Below are positions 21,701-31,199 of a stretch of 32,795 bases of DNA, in pieces; the first letter of the stretch is position 1; every line of letters starts with the position of its first letter. Source of the stretch: UMGS687 sp964383665 (lineage in GTDB: Bacteria > Bacillota > Clostridia > Christensenellales > UBA1242). The position numbers and the translations under genes were made by a program. The stretch is from NCBI GenBank assembly GCA_964383665.1, contig CAYLHO010000007.1, forward strand, positions 1-32,795, written 5' to 3'. Under the pieces are notes generated by a model that worked only from the letters and a program-made list of their open reading frames with translations, was not told the origin of the DNA and searched no databases.

Positions 21701-24700
21701 CGTTGTTGAAATTTCAAAAGAAATTGTTTCGCTTCCAGAAATTACGGTTACAACAAAGTTGTTGCCTGCAATTTTCTCTTCGCTAAAGAAAGTGTTTGCA
21801 ACGAATTTGATTGTGTTATTCGCTGTGTCAAGAAGCGGTGTTCCGCCCATATGGGTTGTAAGCAATTCGCTTTGTGCAATTGAAACTGTTGTTCCTTCTG
21901 GAACACCATCTGAATTAAATGTTAAGTTCTCAATAACAATAATGCCATCTTCGCTTAACGGACCAGATTCCTTTTTGCTCCAGATTCCACTTTCATATTT
22001 TGCATAAACTTTTTCGCCTTTTGCGCTGTCATTTTCAACAGCCCAAATTTCGAAAGCATCACCTTCATAGATATCTTTTGACGATTCAACTTTGTTGAAT
22101 TGAACGCTTGAACCATCATATTTCTTATAGTGAAGAGTTAAGGTTATTGGGTTCCCAGAGGTGTCGGTAACTTGATAGCCGTACTCATCGGTTATTAAAA
22201 TTTTAATTTGAGCGCCACCAAGTTTTGTGTTTTTAAGAATCAATCCAAAATTTTCAAGCCCATTCCCTGTTGCGTTAAGTCGTTGAATTCTGTTGCTTCC
22301 ACTTCCGCTTATAACATAATCCGAAGAATTGTTTGAAATAACACTTGCTGAAAGTTTTGCAACATCAATGTTTTCAACTTGAATTATGTCGGAAAGTTTA
22401 ACCTCTGTGTTATGACTTATCTCGCTGTTAACAATTGTGTCCCCAGAAACAGAAAGTGACTGAATTTTAACATTAGGCTTAATAAGGACTCTTAAAACAT
22501 AAACTTCATCATCTGAATTATCAATTTTTAAGATAAGGTGAACAATGTCGCCGCCGTTTTTTGCTCCATGAGGAACAATTTCATAATTATATTCGTCTTT
22601 AGCGGTTATTGAAATTAATCCGTCTTTGTTTGAAATGAAATTTGAATTAGAGATGTATTCTCCATATCTTAACGACAACTTAAGCTCACTCTTATATGCA
22701 GTTCCATCAAACTTTGTCATTCCAAGTTCACTTATAAGTAAATCGCGAACAAGGTCGTAAGTTGTTCCCGCAACAAGCTCAATTGTTTTTGAAACTGTTT
22801 GAGCACCGATGTAGCCTTTCCATTCGCCATCAACATACTCGTTCAAACCGTTTCCTTCAATCATTCCCTCGCCAGGAGTTATTGTTTCAATCAAATTTTC
22901 GTCAAACTTGTAATCTCGATAGATTGTATAACTATATTTCCCAACGCTTGTTCCAAACTGATCAACAATTTCAGTTTTAACTTTATATTTATCTGTGTAG
23001 ATAATCTCTTTTAACTTTTCGTTGCTATTATTTGTAAAGCTTTCAACACCTTTTGCAAACGGAATAACATAGGTTTCGTTTCCAACAGTGTAAGAGAAAG
23101 TTATGTTTGGAGAAGGTTGGATAACATCAAGCCCTTGAATTGCCTCAAGCCCAACAGTGTTGGCAGATGACGATGAAACGCCAAATTCATACAAGTCTTT
23201 GTTATCAATTGTTCCTAAAATTGTTTCAAGTTGAAGTTCGCCAGCATCGCCAATTTCTTTATAGTATGTTGCGTTGAAAATTTCACCGTCTTTTGAAACG
23301 ACAACGTAATAATAGGAAGTTGTTTCACCAGAAACAATTTGAATTGGCCATATTCCCGCCTTCTTAAACGAAATTGCTCCTTCGCTGAATGTAAAGATTT
23401 CGTCGTCTGTTGCAACTCCCAAAATGTTTGCGCTTGTTATGTCTGTTGGAGTTATTTCATTTTTCCCCAAGATATAGAGTTTCGCCAAACTTGCTTTAAC
23501 ATCGCCAATTGCGTAAACCGTTACAGGGGCAATGCTTGCAACGCTTAAGTAAGAATATTTTGGTCTTGCAAAAACTTCAAAGGAAACAACGCCAAAGTCG
23601 AGCGTGTTTTGCTTCATCTCAACTTTAATCTTTCCGTCTTTAAGTTGGAAAACAGAGTCGCTAGACGAAATTTGCGTGTTAGGAATTTCAATGCTAAATT
23701 CCTTCATTTCATCGTTTTCGGCTTCTGGGAAAGTTATTGTTAAAACTTTCGTTGGCGAAAGAATTAAGTCGTATGCGCCAAGAACTATGTTTGTGTCCTT
23801 AATAACAATGTCAACTGAAACAAAAATGTTTTGACTTGAGTTTTTTTGTTTTATGGAAAGTTTTCCGTCTGATGTAACTTCAATATAGTCGTTATAGTTA
23901 TCCGACACTTTAAATTCAACATCAGTTAAGCTTCCGCCGTTGATTTCAACTCTCCCGCCGCTTGCAAGGTCAAGAGCATATCCATCTTTGTTTTGATTAA
24001 CATAAACTGCTTCCTTATTGAAAGTTGCGCCCGTTCCGTAATCTGGATAAGTTGTTTCAAGAACAAAAACAGGATTAATCGTAAGCGTTATGGTTGAGGT
24101 TACGCTTTCTCCAATTTGTTTGTTGTCTGCATCAAATTTTGCAAGAACAATTGTTATTGTTGCAATTCTTGTTGATGAAACATGAGAAATGTTAAGATTG
24201 ATTACTGAAGTGTTGTTAAATTCAACCCCTGCATAATCACCAACAAATTGAAGGCTTTCTCCACGCTCTCCGTTCCAAACAATTGATGCTGTGAACTTAT
24301 AGCCATTATAAATTTCAGACAAAACATTGTTTAAGAAAAGGTTTCCAATTTCATAATTCCCCTTGTTTGCCTCTGTTTGAACTGAACTGTTAACGCCCTC
24401 AAATCGAGGTTTAACTTTCAAGTTAAATTCAACAACACATGGCGAATCTTCGCTTGTTCCGCTTAATGTTCCGCTTGGACCTTCGCTCCAAATTTTGATT
24501 GTTATTTTAACATTTTTTTCTGTTACAACAGGAAGAAGGCTTAAATTGTTTCCGCTTGCAACTGCAAAACTGCATTCATTTGGAACTACAATTTCCCACA
24601 TTAAGTCGTCTTTAATAACTGTTAACCCGTTGTTTGTTATGGCAAGCCAATCTCTAACGTCAAGTTCAGAATCGCCATAAACATAATTCGGAACATCGGT

Positions 24701-27700
24701 TGTTATTTTAATTGGACTTTCCGCAACAAGTTTGATCTCGGCAATTGTTCCAAGTTCTGTGCTATAGATAACAAGGATTGCGCTTTGTTCGTTTGGAGAA
24801 GATTCAACATAAACTTTTCCGCTCGAAAGATAAATCATGTTATCAGATGTTTGGATAACTCCGTTTTCATCTATGATTGCATATCTTAAGCTTAAAGCCG
24901 TAACATCAATATCTTTAACATCAAATCCTGTTGCAACAGCAATTTGAGAACCAATGTTACTTAAAGTTTCGCTGTTAAATGTTACAATCATTTCGCTTGT
25001 GTTTCTTGCCTTTGCAAGAATTTTGTATGTTGCCGTTGCGCCATTAATTGTTGAAACTTTTATTGATATTTCAATTTTATTTGCAAGGTTGCGTTTAATT
25101 AAAACATTTCCATCGCTGCTTACCACAACATAATTTGCAAATTGACTTTCCTCAATTTCCTGATCGTCAACCTTAACCGCTTCAAGGGCAAAATGAAGTT
25201 TATTAAAAGCCGCTGAAACGTCGCTTGTTATTCCGTTTGTGAACGCAACGTTAGCATAATGTTTGCCAAAATAGTTCCTGTTTGTTGAACCAAGATCAAT
25301 TTTATATTGTGAATCTGTGAATTGATCGAAATAGATTATGTGTCCATCGTTTTCCCCGTGAGGATAGTTAATTTCAATTATTTGAGTTCCTTTAACAATA
25401 ATGTGATAGTTGAAAACATATTCTGCTTTTTCATAACCACTTGAGAATCCGGAATAGGTTACTTGAACAACATACTCCGAATCGGCCGCAACAGGTTGAG
25501 CCGTTAAAACCATTGTTGTTGGATTAACTGAAACAACTCCGCCAATTGAAGGAATTTCAACTCCATTTTGGAAAAGTTTGAAAGTCATTCTGTTTGGCTG
25601 ACTTGTTAAGAAATATAGAAGTTGATTTATGCAAGTGTTAAGAGAAATTGAATTTCCGCTTAACATTGTTGTTTTAAAAACTCCGTCAACAACTGCATTG
25701 AGGTTGTTTTTCCCATAAGTTGTTGATGTTCCACCCTCCGAAACGGTTACATTTTCAATTTTGTTGCCGTTTTCATCATAGAACTTCAAGAATGAGGACC
25801 ATTCAAAAGGCGTTACAACAACGTCGAAGATTCTTGCTTCAAGATTTTCGCCTTCCCCAACATAAACAACAATTTGAGTTGTGATAAACCCGTCTTCCGA
25901 TTTAAGAATTTTATATGCAACTCCATCTTCTTGAATGTTGTCAAGTCCAGCTGTTGCATAAAGTTTTGGAAGGTTCAAAATTGCGTTATCTTGTTGAATT
26001 TCTCCAAATTTAACAGCAGAAATTGCTTTTCCTTCTTCAATCATAAACCAATCTGCTGCTGAACCAATTGGTTGCCCACAATAGAGCGAAATGTATGTTT
26101 TTCCGTTGTAAACAACTTGTTGAACATTTGATGAATTCCATTCATTAAACACAATGTATGGAGCAACATAGAAAACAAAGGTAAATTCTTTTTCGCCATA
26201 AGCAAGTGTTATTTCTTGCGTCCCAAATTTCTTAACATTTTCAATTAAGAAACTTGATTCTTCGCTTCCGTTAATTAATGCGCTTGAAGCAAAGGCTTCT
26301 GTTCCCCTAATTCTCTTGAAAATTGCTTCAATCTCGGTGTTTCCGAAAACAAGTTTAAATTCCGCATCGTCGAAATCGATCGATTCCCCATTAAGCATTG
26401 GATTTAATTTGTTATTGATATAGTATTTTCCATTTTCAAACGCTATGTTGGAATTTTCCTCTATTTTAATGTTTGGAGTAACATTAAATTCAATTTCTTT
26501 AATAAGATCATATGCTGTTGGATTTTCAGAATTGGAAATTTTTAATGTGAATTTTCCGTCAACGGTCTTAAATTTAATCGAGTTGAGCAATGTTCCAGAA
26601 ATATCAACAAACGCAAAGTCATTCTCGTAATCTTCAATCAAATTCCCGTTAAGGAAGAAATATAATGTGTCGTCGGCATAAGACGAATATGAAGAATTGT
26701 TAAAATCATAGCGCATGAACCCAAAGTTCCCTGGTGTAACATTCGATTCGGCATAAACTCCAATCTCTCCGTTTTTGCCAATTGCTCCTTCGTGCCCAGA
26801 AATGTCGAACTTTAATTCATAATATGGCTTAACTGTTATATTAAAGTTAAATGTTTGCCCAACTTCAAAACTTGATGCCGAAACAGAAATTGTTGCAGCA
26901 GCACCAAAGTTGCCAATAAATTTAATTCCTGTTCCATAAGTTTCGTCGTTAACAATCTCAATTTTTTTACTTTCGCCGTTAACAAGAACTGTATCAATTT
27001 GAGGAACAAAAGTGAAAAGCGAGGTTATGTCGAGTTGAGTCCCCTCAACGCCAGTCTGTTTTGCAACAATCTTAATTAACCCGTTTTTAGTTACTGAACC
27101 TGCGTTATAACCCTTGAAATAGATAACACTTTCGCCTTTAGCGCCCATAATTTGATAACCAAAAATGTTATCAAACGAAAGAACTCTTTGATCTGTTAAC
27201 GCGCCGGTTGCTGGATAAGAAACTTCAGTTTCATAATTAGAACTAACATTTATCGTCAACTGCTTCTCATTGAAATCCGCGTGGGCAAAGCCTGCGCTTA
27301 ATGTTAAGGTTGCTGTTCCAGCTTTAAGGAAACTTATTGAATATCTTGGACCTTCCCAGTTTAAGGAAACAATTTCTGGGTTGCTTGACGAAACAACATA
27401 GGAATCGTCAAATCCAAAGCCCTTAACAAAAACTTCAAGATAATATTTCCCGCCTTCTTGCAAAATTGCAACAGAGGAAACGTTAATTTCAAATCCAGAT
27501 TCCCCAATAATTTTTTCAACATTTATGTTTGTTATCTCTTGACCTTCTTCCCCAAAATTTGCTTCGCGAATTTTTCCGCTGTAAATTTGGAAAACGTCAG
27601 ATGTTCTTGTAACAGTCTTAAGTTGCAAAGGTAAATTGTTTGCAACAATCTCATACGTTCCAGAAATATTTTCTTGTTTTTCAGCCTCTGCTCCAAAATA

Positions 27701-30310
27701 AGTTATTTCGTTTGTTGAAAGCTTTAAAACATAACTAACAAACTCTTCGTCCTCAAGTCTTGAAATCACTTCGGAGAACTCTGAAAGAGGATTTTCAACT
27801 GCAAAAATTGAAACCAACGCATCGGCAAGATCAACTTTTGTTGTTCCAAGCTTAACATATAAGTTTGAGTTGCTGTTCAATTGGAAATTTCCTGCTTTGG
27901 CAAGAGATTTAAACAAGTTTTCATCATTTTTTGCAATTTTTATTGCAAATTCGATGTTATTTTCAGTTTTTTGAAGGAAATAAATTTTTTCCGCTCTTGG
28001 ATCGAAGTTCTCTTCGCCTTCAACATTTGTTCCGTAAGGATAGATTCTTGACCCATCTTTAATTTCAAAAGTAAAATCTTTAAGCGCTCTTTGAACACGG
28101 AATGGAGCGTAAACAAGTTCTCCCCCAATTGTTGGAAGCGAAATTATTCTGTATGCGTCTCCATAAAGAGTTGCCGCACCTTTTGGATTTGTTTCAACAA
28201 CCGCAAAAATAATGTTGAATTGAATTTCGTCAATGTCCAAATCTTTAACAATCAAATTGAATGCAGAATCAATTTCATAAATGGTTCCCGCAACACCAGA
28301 AATTGTTCCATTATATTTCTTGACGTTCAAATATTTTGTGAGGTCAACATCGGAAGTTGAATAAACAAAATATTTAATTGCTTTGTATGTTGGATTTTCT
28401 GAAAGATTTGTTATTCTTGCCAAGTTTTCAATTGAAATTTTGTTATATGCTGAATATTCTTCGCTTGAAGAAACAAAAACTCTTTCATTAAACTCTCCCG
28501 TTCCAAGAAAGCCATTTGTTTTTGTTTCTTCGCTTTGTTGCCATTCAAGATTTGGAACAACAACCTCATTAACAGCTGAATCAACATAGTATGGCCCATA
28601 ATTTTCTTCGTCATCAAGAACAAGTCCTTGATCTGGGCTTAAATAGTAAACGCCAATTCTTAATGAGGAAATTCCATAGGTTGCCAAATTCTCAAGAGAT
28701 GGAAGCGCAACAATTTCCCAATAGCTCAAGTTTGAAGCGTTTAGATAGATTGGACGATAGAAATTAAAATTAAACAACGAATTTGTTGAATCAATTCCAA
28801 GATCGCTCCCAGTTACAATGCTATGTCCCGAGTAGAACTCAAAGAACTTTGGAATTGTGTCAAACCCAATTGTGTTAAGAATTGTTGCGTCATACCATTG
28901 ACCATTTGCATAGAACTGGATTGAAAGCAAAATGTTTCGGATATTATTTTGCGCAGAACCTTGAGTTGAATTAATCAAAATTCCAAGGTTATTGTTTGCT
29001 TGTTGATTGTTTGCAAAAATAATATTTGAATAGTTAATATTAAAATCTAATGGATTTCCACTGTTGAATTGATCTTTTTCGCTAACATCAAATCCACTTA
29101 TTGGAATTTCCTTAATTAAAAATTCTTTATCTGTTCCAACACCTTTTGTTGGATCTCTCATAAGAGAATCGTAATCGCCAATTGTTCCCGTTCCATTGCT
29201 TATTGCTTCATCTTCAAGAAGAGAGGTCTTAAACATTCTTGCATAAAGTTTAACCATTCCTGTTAAATTTGTTGTTAACAAACTGCTTCCCAACGTCTCT
29301 TTGTTATTGAAAGCATATTGTTTTCCAAATTCCATTGTTGAAGACGAAATTGGTTGATTATTCGAATTTGCAAAGTTGATTATTGTTCCAGAATTGTTAA
29401 CGTCGTTATCGAAAGCAAAAATAACTTTCTTGAACTCTTTAACTCCGTTCGTTCCGTCTTTGCCATATTTATAAACCGCTCTTGAAGGGGTTATGTTTAA
29501 GATAGCAGAAAAGAGGCCTTCGCTTCCGACCTCGATTTTTCCGTTGTTAATTGAAAGTTCAAATTCATTAACTCCAGGAATTGTTGTTGGCGACAAGTTG
29601 TCTCCTGTTATTCCAACGATTTCAATTTTTTCAACAGCAACGTCGATGTTGATATAGGTTGAAGTGCTTGAAACTTTTGGTGCAGAAACCGATGATGCAA
29701 TAAGTTGAGTGTAGCCGCCAATGTTATAAAGTTTTGTTGTTTCTTCAACTGAATCATTAATGTTTTCTGGAGCAACAACAGCAATTGCCGTAAACATCTT
29801 GTTAATTTGAGCAAAACGAGGAACAACAACAATTCCATTTGTTATGTATTGGGCATTTTCCTCGCTGCAGGAATAGAAAACAAGTAAGTTTCCGTCTTTA
29901 TCATATCCGCGGAAAAATTTCATTGTTGGAGATGGAACAATTTCATCTTCCTCGCCCATAAGCGCTAAAAATGTTTTTGACTGTGCTCTTGGAAAACTCA
30001 ATTCAAGTTCCATTTGGTTAACACCCTCTGTTGCACTTGACACAATGAGGTCAAGATTTCCTCCAACATTATAAGGGTCTGACCCGCGGGATTCATAAAC
30101 CTTGCTTCCGTTTTCATCAATTGAAACATTTGCAAAGAATATATCTTCAGGGTTCTTTGGAGCATTAGTTAAGTTTCCGCTTAAATATAAGCCGAGAACA
30201 ATAACGCCAATTAATCCAACAACCGAGCAAACTGTTGCAATAATAAATTTGCCAATTGTTCCAAGTCCCTTTTTCTTTTTTGTTAAAATTTTTTCTTTTT
30301 TGTTTTTCAT
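18749..30310 (-). CDS. giant membrane-anchored surface protein with Ig-like-type region and C-terminal InlB-type repeats
   Basis: 3853 residues. A short Lys-rich cytoplasmic N-terminus (MKNKKEKILTKKKKGLG) is followed by one membrane helix (about 24-46, IIATVCSVVGLIGVIVLGLYL) and then a huge extracellular part. That part is rich in Asn, Ser, Thr, Val and aromatic residues in alternating strands, like tandem beta-sandwich (bacterial Ig-like) domains. Individual domains could not be delimited by eye. About the last 580 residues hold InlB B-repeat (Listeria-Bacteroides repeat) units with the hallmarks TFDPNGG, PTRTGYTFRGWF and LYAHW. No LPxTG, GW or S-layer anchor is seen, so the N-terminal helix must hold it in the membrane. 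Start: the ATG at 30310 with AAGGGGG upstream. The frame runs on to 30430, but that part covers the promoter. Likely an adhesin or envelope scaffold. It stands between two ribosomal operons and has its own promoter and terminator. Confidence 0.85.
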   Translation of the reverse strand: MKNKKEKILTKKKKGLGTIGKFIIATVCSVVGLIGVIVLGLYLSGNLTNAPKNPEDIFFANVSIDENGSKVYESRGSDPYNVGGNLDLIVSSATEGVNQMELELSFPRAQSKTFLALMGEEDEIVPSPTMKFFRGYDKDGNLLVFYSCSEENAQYITNGIVVVPRFAQINKMFTAIAVVAPENINDSVEETTKLYNIGGYTQLIASSVSAPKVSSTSTYINIDVAVEKIEIVGITGDNLSPTTIPGVNEFELSINNGKIEVGSEGLFSAILNITPSRAVYKYGKDGTNGVKEFKKVIFAFDNDVNNSGTIINFANSNNQPISSSTMEFGKQYAFNNKETLGSSLLTTNLTGMVKLYARMFKTSLLEDEAISNGTGTIGDYDSLMRDPTKGVGTDKEFLIKEIPISGFDVSEKDQFNSGNPLDFNINYSNIIFANNQQANNNLGILINSTQGSAQNNIRNILLSIQFYANGQWYDATILNTIGFDTIPKFFEFYSGHSIVTGSDLGIDSTNSLFNFNFYRPIYLNASNLSYWEIVALPSLENLATYGISSLRIGVYYLSPDQGLVLDDEENYGPYYVDSAVNEVVVPNLEWQQSEETKTNGFLGTGEFNERVFVSSSEEYSAYNKISIENLARITNLSENPTYKAIKYFVYSTSDVDLTKYLNVKKYNGTISGVAGTIYEIDSAFNLIVKDLDIDEIQFNIIFAVVETNPKGAATLYGDAYRIISLPTIGGELVYAPFRVQRALKDFTFEIKDGSRIYPYGTNVEGEENFDPRAEKIYFLQKTENNIEFAIKIAKNDENLFKSLAKAGNFQLNSNSNLYVKLGTTKVDLADALVSIFAVENPLSEFSEVISRLEDEEFVSYVLKLSTNEITYFGAEAEKQENISGTYEIVANNLPLQLKTVTRTSDVFQIYSGKIREANFGEEGQEITNINVEKIIGESGFEINVSSVAILQEGGKYYLEVFVKGFGFDDSYVVSSSNPEIVSLNWEGPRYSISFLKAGTATLTLSAGFAHADFNEKQLTINVSSNYETEVSYPATGALTDQRVLSFDNIFGYQIMGAKGESVIYFKGYNAGSVTKNGLIKIVAKQTGVEGTQLDITSLFTFVPQIDTVLVNGESKKIEIVNDETYGTGIKFIGNFGAAATISVSASSFEVGQTFNFNITVKPYYELKFDISGHEGAIGKNGEIGVYAESNVTPGNFGFMRYDFNNSSYSSYADDTLYFFLNGNLIEDYENDFAFVDISGTLLNSIKFKTVDGKFTLKISNSENPTAYDLIKEIEFNVTPNIKIEENSNIAFENGKYYINNKLNPMLNGESIDFDDAEFKLVFGNTEIEAIFKRIRGTEAFASSALINGSEESSFLIENVKKFGTQEITLAYGEKEFTFVFYVAPYIVFNEWNSSNVQQVVYNGKTYISLYCGQPIGSAADWFMIEEGKAISAVKFGEIQQDNAILNLPKLYATAGLDNIQEDGVAYKILKSEDGFITTQIVVYVGEGENLEARIFDVVVTPFEWSSFLKFYDENGNKIENVTVSEGGTSTTYGKNNLNAVVDGVFKTTMLSGNSISLNTCINQLLYFLTSQPNRMTFKLFQNGVEIPSIGGVVSVNPTTMVLTAQPVAADSEYVVQVTYSGFSSGYEKAEYVFNYHIIVKGTQIIEINYPHGENDGHIIYFDQFTDSQYKIDLGSTNRNYFGKHYANVAFTNGITSDVSAAFNKLHFALEAVKVDDQEIEESQFANYVVVSSDGNVLIKRNLANKIEISIKVSTINGATATYKILAKARNTSEMIVTFNSETLSNIGSQIAVATGFDVKDIDVTALSLRYAIIDENGVIQTSDNMIYLSSGKVYVESSPNEQSAILVIYSTELGTIAEIKLVAESPIKITTDVPNYVYGDSELDVRDWLAITNNGLTVIKDDLMWEIVVPNECSFAVASGNNLSLLPVVTEKNVKITIKIWSEGPSGTLSGTSEDSPCVVEFNLKVKPRFEGVNSSVQTEANKGNYEIGNLFLNNVLSEIYNGYKFTASIVWNGERGESLQFVGDYAGVEFNNTSVINLNISHVSSTRIATITIVLAKFDADNKQIGESVTSTITLTINPVFVLETTYPDYGTGATFNKEAVYVNQNKDGYALDLASGGRVEINGGSLTDVEFKVSDNYNDYIEVTSDGKLSIKQKNSSQNIFVSVDIVIKDTNIVLGAYDLILSPTKVLTITFPEAENDEMKEFSIEIPNTQISSSDSVFQLKDGKIKVEMKQNTLDFGVVSFEVFARPKYSYLSVASIAPVTVYAIGDVKASLAKLYILGKNEITPTDITSANILGVATDDEIFTFSEGAISFKKAGIWPIQIVSGETTSYYYVVVSKDGEIFNATYYKEIGDAGELQLETILGTIDNKDLYEFGVSSSSANTVGLEAIQGLDVIQPSPNITFSYTVGNETYVIPFAKGVESFTNNSNEKLKEIIYTDKYKVKTEIVDQFGTSVGKYSYTIYRDYKFDENLIETITPGEGMIEGNGLNEYVDGEWKGYIGAQTVSKTIELVAGTTYDLVRDLLISELGMTKFDGTAYKSELKLSLRYGEYISNSNFISNKDGLISITAKDEYNYEIVPHGAKNGGDIVHLILKIDNSDDEVYVLRVLIKPNVKIQSLSVSGDTIVNSEISHNTEVKLSDIIQVENIDVAKLSASVISNNSSDYVISGSGSNRIQRLNATGNGLENFGLILKNTKLGGAQIKILITDEYGYQVTDTSGNPITLTLHYKKYDGSSVQFNKVESSKDIYEGDAFEIWAVENDSAKGEKVYAKYESGIWSKKESGPLSEDGIIVIENLTFNSDGVPEGTTVSIAQSELLTTHMGGTPLLDTANNTIKFVANTFFSEEKIAGNNFVVTVISGSETISFEISTTVKQRYKLTTINLYNKYSTIYIPIYHNGSEYVIDNKQFENVASIFKVYDNKKGEEVKDIQFSVASEEGFKAIGASVSYINKLVQNGAGVWKGTYTINEIEGNTLSFNYQYVMQYVDVDTSKANIYTSYGMVVPGTVKNVTADSLSKAKFLDYYGRTYDISADYTDLGNDGKEIKNGETIIVNFFGDQYDKSNSLIGTLNVHCARYSGIKVTGGAIAGTKELPFSNGTNGWGDLIKATPGTTDAGDAITGSIGGLFSYDILVGNATITYDNTAGSFKIVAGEGCSSITMGISYMGISIGVVKFTKSGDAWEIVAEDATVVNYYNSEFDEGSTILTLKNVPKNTDTAAKLYIPLSIKGKKVELGETITNIETWCYIVFGSTENEPGSTTASIGGAKYRKHDGSWRKIIKVVLDNQNATEAGTQSIWFMYNTSKDSLYYFKDETCETGLVDSKIETPTRTGYTFKGYFTEKNGQGTRLVGEDGVCANDIFSQYCNEITVYAHWTANTCTITFDPNGGTCSTTSKDVTYDSNYEALPNPTRTGYSFDGWFTAVSDGTQVTDSTKVTVAENHTLYAHWTANTCTITFDPNGGTCSTTSKDVTYDSTYGELPTPTRTGYTFRGWFLSASGGTQVTDSTKVTVAENHTLYAHWTANTYSATLNNQSASSAGTAVVYYKFETNKYYSDADCLNELSAIANPTKTGYSFNGYYTAANGGGTQYITAEGKFINNLQNKTTVQTLYAQWVANTYTITFDVNGGTCSTTSKEVTYNSTYGELPTPTRTGYTFRGWFLSASGGTKVTESTKVETTENQTLFAIWAANTYNVTFDLNYEGRKSIGTVTYGSAYGGLSSPTRTGYYTFEGWYTAPVGGTRVYNTTIVTTASDHTLYAHWEELTHTTVTLMVGDRVYDTIKIYIGQTGKVFFGSNPTAPEGKTFKAWAYSGGVIDPWVIDANGYILKCITPDIQFDTTNSSGAWTYSQKTLTLYAFFSTL
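19331..19413. repeat. exact 83-base direct repeat, copy 1 (copy 2 at 19826-19908)
   Basis: Both copies read cgtgccgccggaagcc... through ...ataggttgagt without a difference, 495 bases apart, encoding the STYGELPTPTRTGYTFRGWF and LSASGGT stretch of two InlB-type units. Identity at every third base points to recent duplication or gene conversion. Confidence 0.9.
19755..19831. repeat. exact 77-base direct repeat, copy 1 (copy 2 at 19974-20050)
   Basis: Both copies read gtgtttgccgtcc... through ...aacttgcgtgcc without a difference, 219 bases apart (one repeat unit), encoding the TQVTDSTKVTVAENHTLYAH and WTANT part of two units. The neighbouring stretch at about 19903-19996 is repeated nearly identically at 20122-20215. 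Confidence 0.9.
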
Positions 30311-30362
30311 ATTTTCCCCCTTGGGTTTTTCATTAGAAAATATTTTCTGCAAATATATTAAA

Positions 30363-30391
30363 ATTATATATATAATAAAATATTTAGTCAA
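30363..30391 (-). promoter_or_regulatory. strong vegetative promoter of the giant surface-protein gene
   Basis: Minus strand TTGACT (30391-30386), a spacer of exactly 17 bases and a perfect TATAAT (30368-30363). Transcription would begin near 30356, about 46 bases before the ATG at 30310, which excludes the longer upstream start. Confidence 0.8.
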
Positions 30392-30416
30392 ATAAATTGG
30401 GGCGAAAGAAAAAAAG

Positions 30417-30445
30417 AAAAAGCCTTTCAAAACGAAAGGCTTTTT
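30417..30445. terminator. bidirectional intrinsic terminator after rpsR
   Basis: A perfect 12-base inverted repeat (core AAGCCTTTC / GAAAGGCTT) with a 5-base loop. The minus strand continues with TTTTTCTTTTT, the plus strand with TTTTTTTG. It lies 18 bases after the rpsR stop and before the promoter of the giant gene. Confidence 0.92.
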
Positions 30446-30463
30446 TTGTTAAATTAACCAAAT

Positions 30464-30718
30464 TTAGTCTGCAACAAATGGGAGAAGAGCCATAACTCTT
30501 GCACGTTTGATTGCATCGGAAAGTTCGCGTTGATGATATGCACAAACTCCTGTTTGTCTTCTTGGGAGAATTTTCCCTTTTTCTGTCATAAATCTTTTTA
30601 ATTTAGCAACATCTTTATAGTCAATTTTTTCTTCTTTATTTTGGCAGAAAATGCAAACTTTTTTCTTTGAAGGCTTTTTAAATTTTTTCTTTTCTTCGCC
30701 TGCAACTTTTTCGCTCAT
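30464..30718 (-). CDS. rpsR: 30S ribosomal protein S18
   Basis: 84 residues. A Lys-rich N-terminus is followed by KVCIFCQNK, a Cys pair that with GVCAYHQREL could bind zinc as in other C+ S18 forms. The conserved core is IDYKDVAKLKRFMTEKGKIL, PRRQTG and AIKRARVMALLPFV. It is the last gene of rpsF-ssb-rpsR, 16 bases after ssb. Start: ATG with AAGGAG. Confidence 0.97.
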   Translation of the reverse strand: MSEKVAGEEKKKFKKPSKKKVCIFCQNKEEKIDYKDVAKLKRFMTEKGKILPRRQTGVCAYHQRELSDAIKRARVMALLPFVAD

Positions 30719-30734
30719 AAATAACTCCTTTTAA

Positions 30735-31139
30735 TTAAAATGGAAGACTATCGTCATCGATAGGTTTAAGTTCAGTAACATCTTCAGAAGCAACTTCATC
30801 TCTTGCTGCTCCATCTTGATTTCTGCTTGTTGAAATGAATTCAACTTCGTCTGCAACAACCTCGGTCACATATCTTTTTGAACCGTCTTGTGCATCATAG
30901 CTTCTTGTTTGAAGCGTTCCAACAACACCACATTTGCTGCCTTTTTTAAGATATTTGTGGCAGTTTTCTGCTTGTCCTCTCCAAACGACAATGTTAATGA
31001 AGTCGGTTTCTCTTTCTCCGCTTGCTCCAACATATCTTCTTGAAACAGCAATTGAGAAACGGCAAACTGAAATTCCGTTTGTTGTTGTTGTTAATTCTGG
31101 ATCTTTTGTTAAATTACCAACCAATAAAACTTTGTTCAT
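30735..31139 (-). CDS. ssb: single-stranded DNA-binding protein
   Basis: 134 residues. The N-terminal OB-fold (MNKVLLVGNLTKDPELTTT; VCRFSIAVSRRY; TDFINIVVWRGQAENCHKYL; GTLQTRSYDAQDGSKRYVTE) covers residues 1-105. A short acidic linker ends in DDDSLPF, the tail through which SSB recruits replication and repair partners. It is shorter than the ~150-170 of most Bacillota SSBs because the linker is short. It sits in the standard rpsF-ssb-rpsR order, which couples SSB to ribosomal protein expression. Start: ATG with AGGAG. Confidence 0.97.
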   Translation of the reverse strand: MNKVLLVGNLTKDPELTTTTNGISVCRFSIAVSRRYVGASGERETDFINIVVWRGQAENCHKYLKKGSKCGVVGTLQTRSYDAQDGSKRYVTEVVADEVEFISTSRNQDGAARDEVASEDVTELKPIDDDSLPF

Positions 31140-31199
31140 ATTTTTCTCCTAAAATTTAAATAAATTTAATTAAAAAATGATTTTTTTATTATTTTTTAA

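Noticed and set aside
30311..30430. Longer N-terminus of the giant surface protein (ATG at 30430)
   Set aside because: It would cover a near-consensus promoter and part of a terminator. The ATG at 30310 has a good ribosome site and begins a normal Lys-rich anchor.
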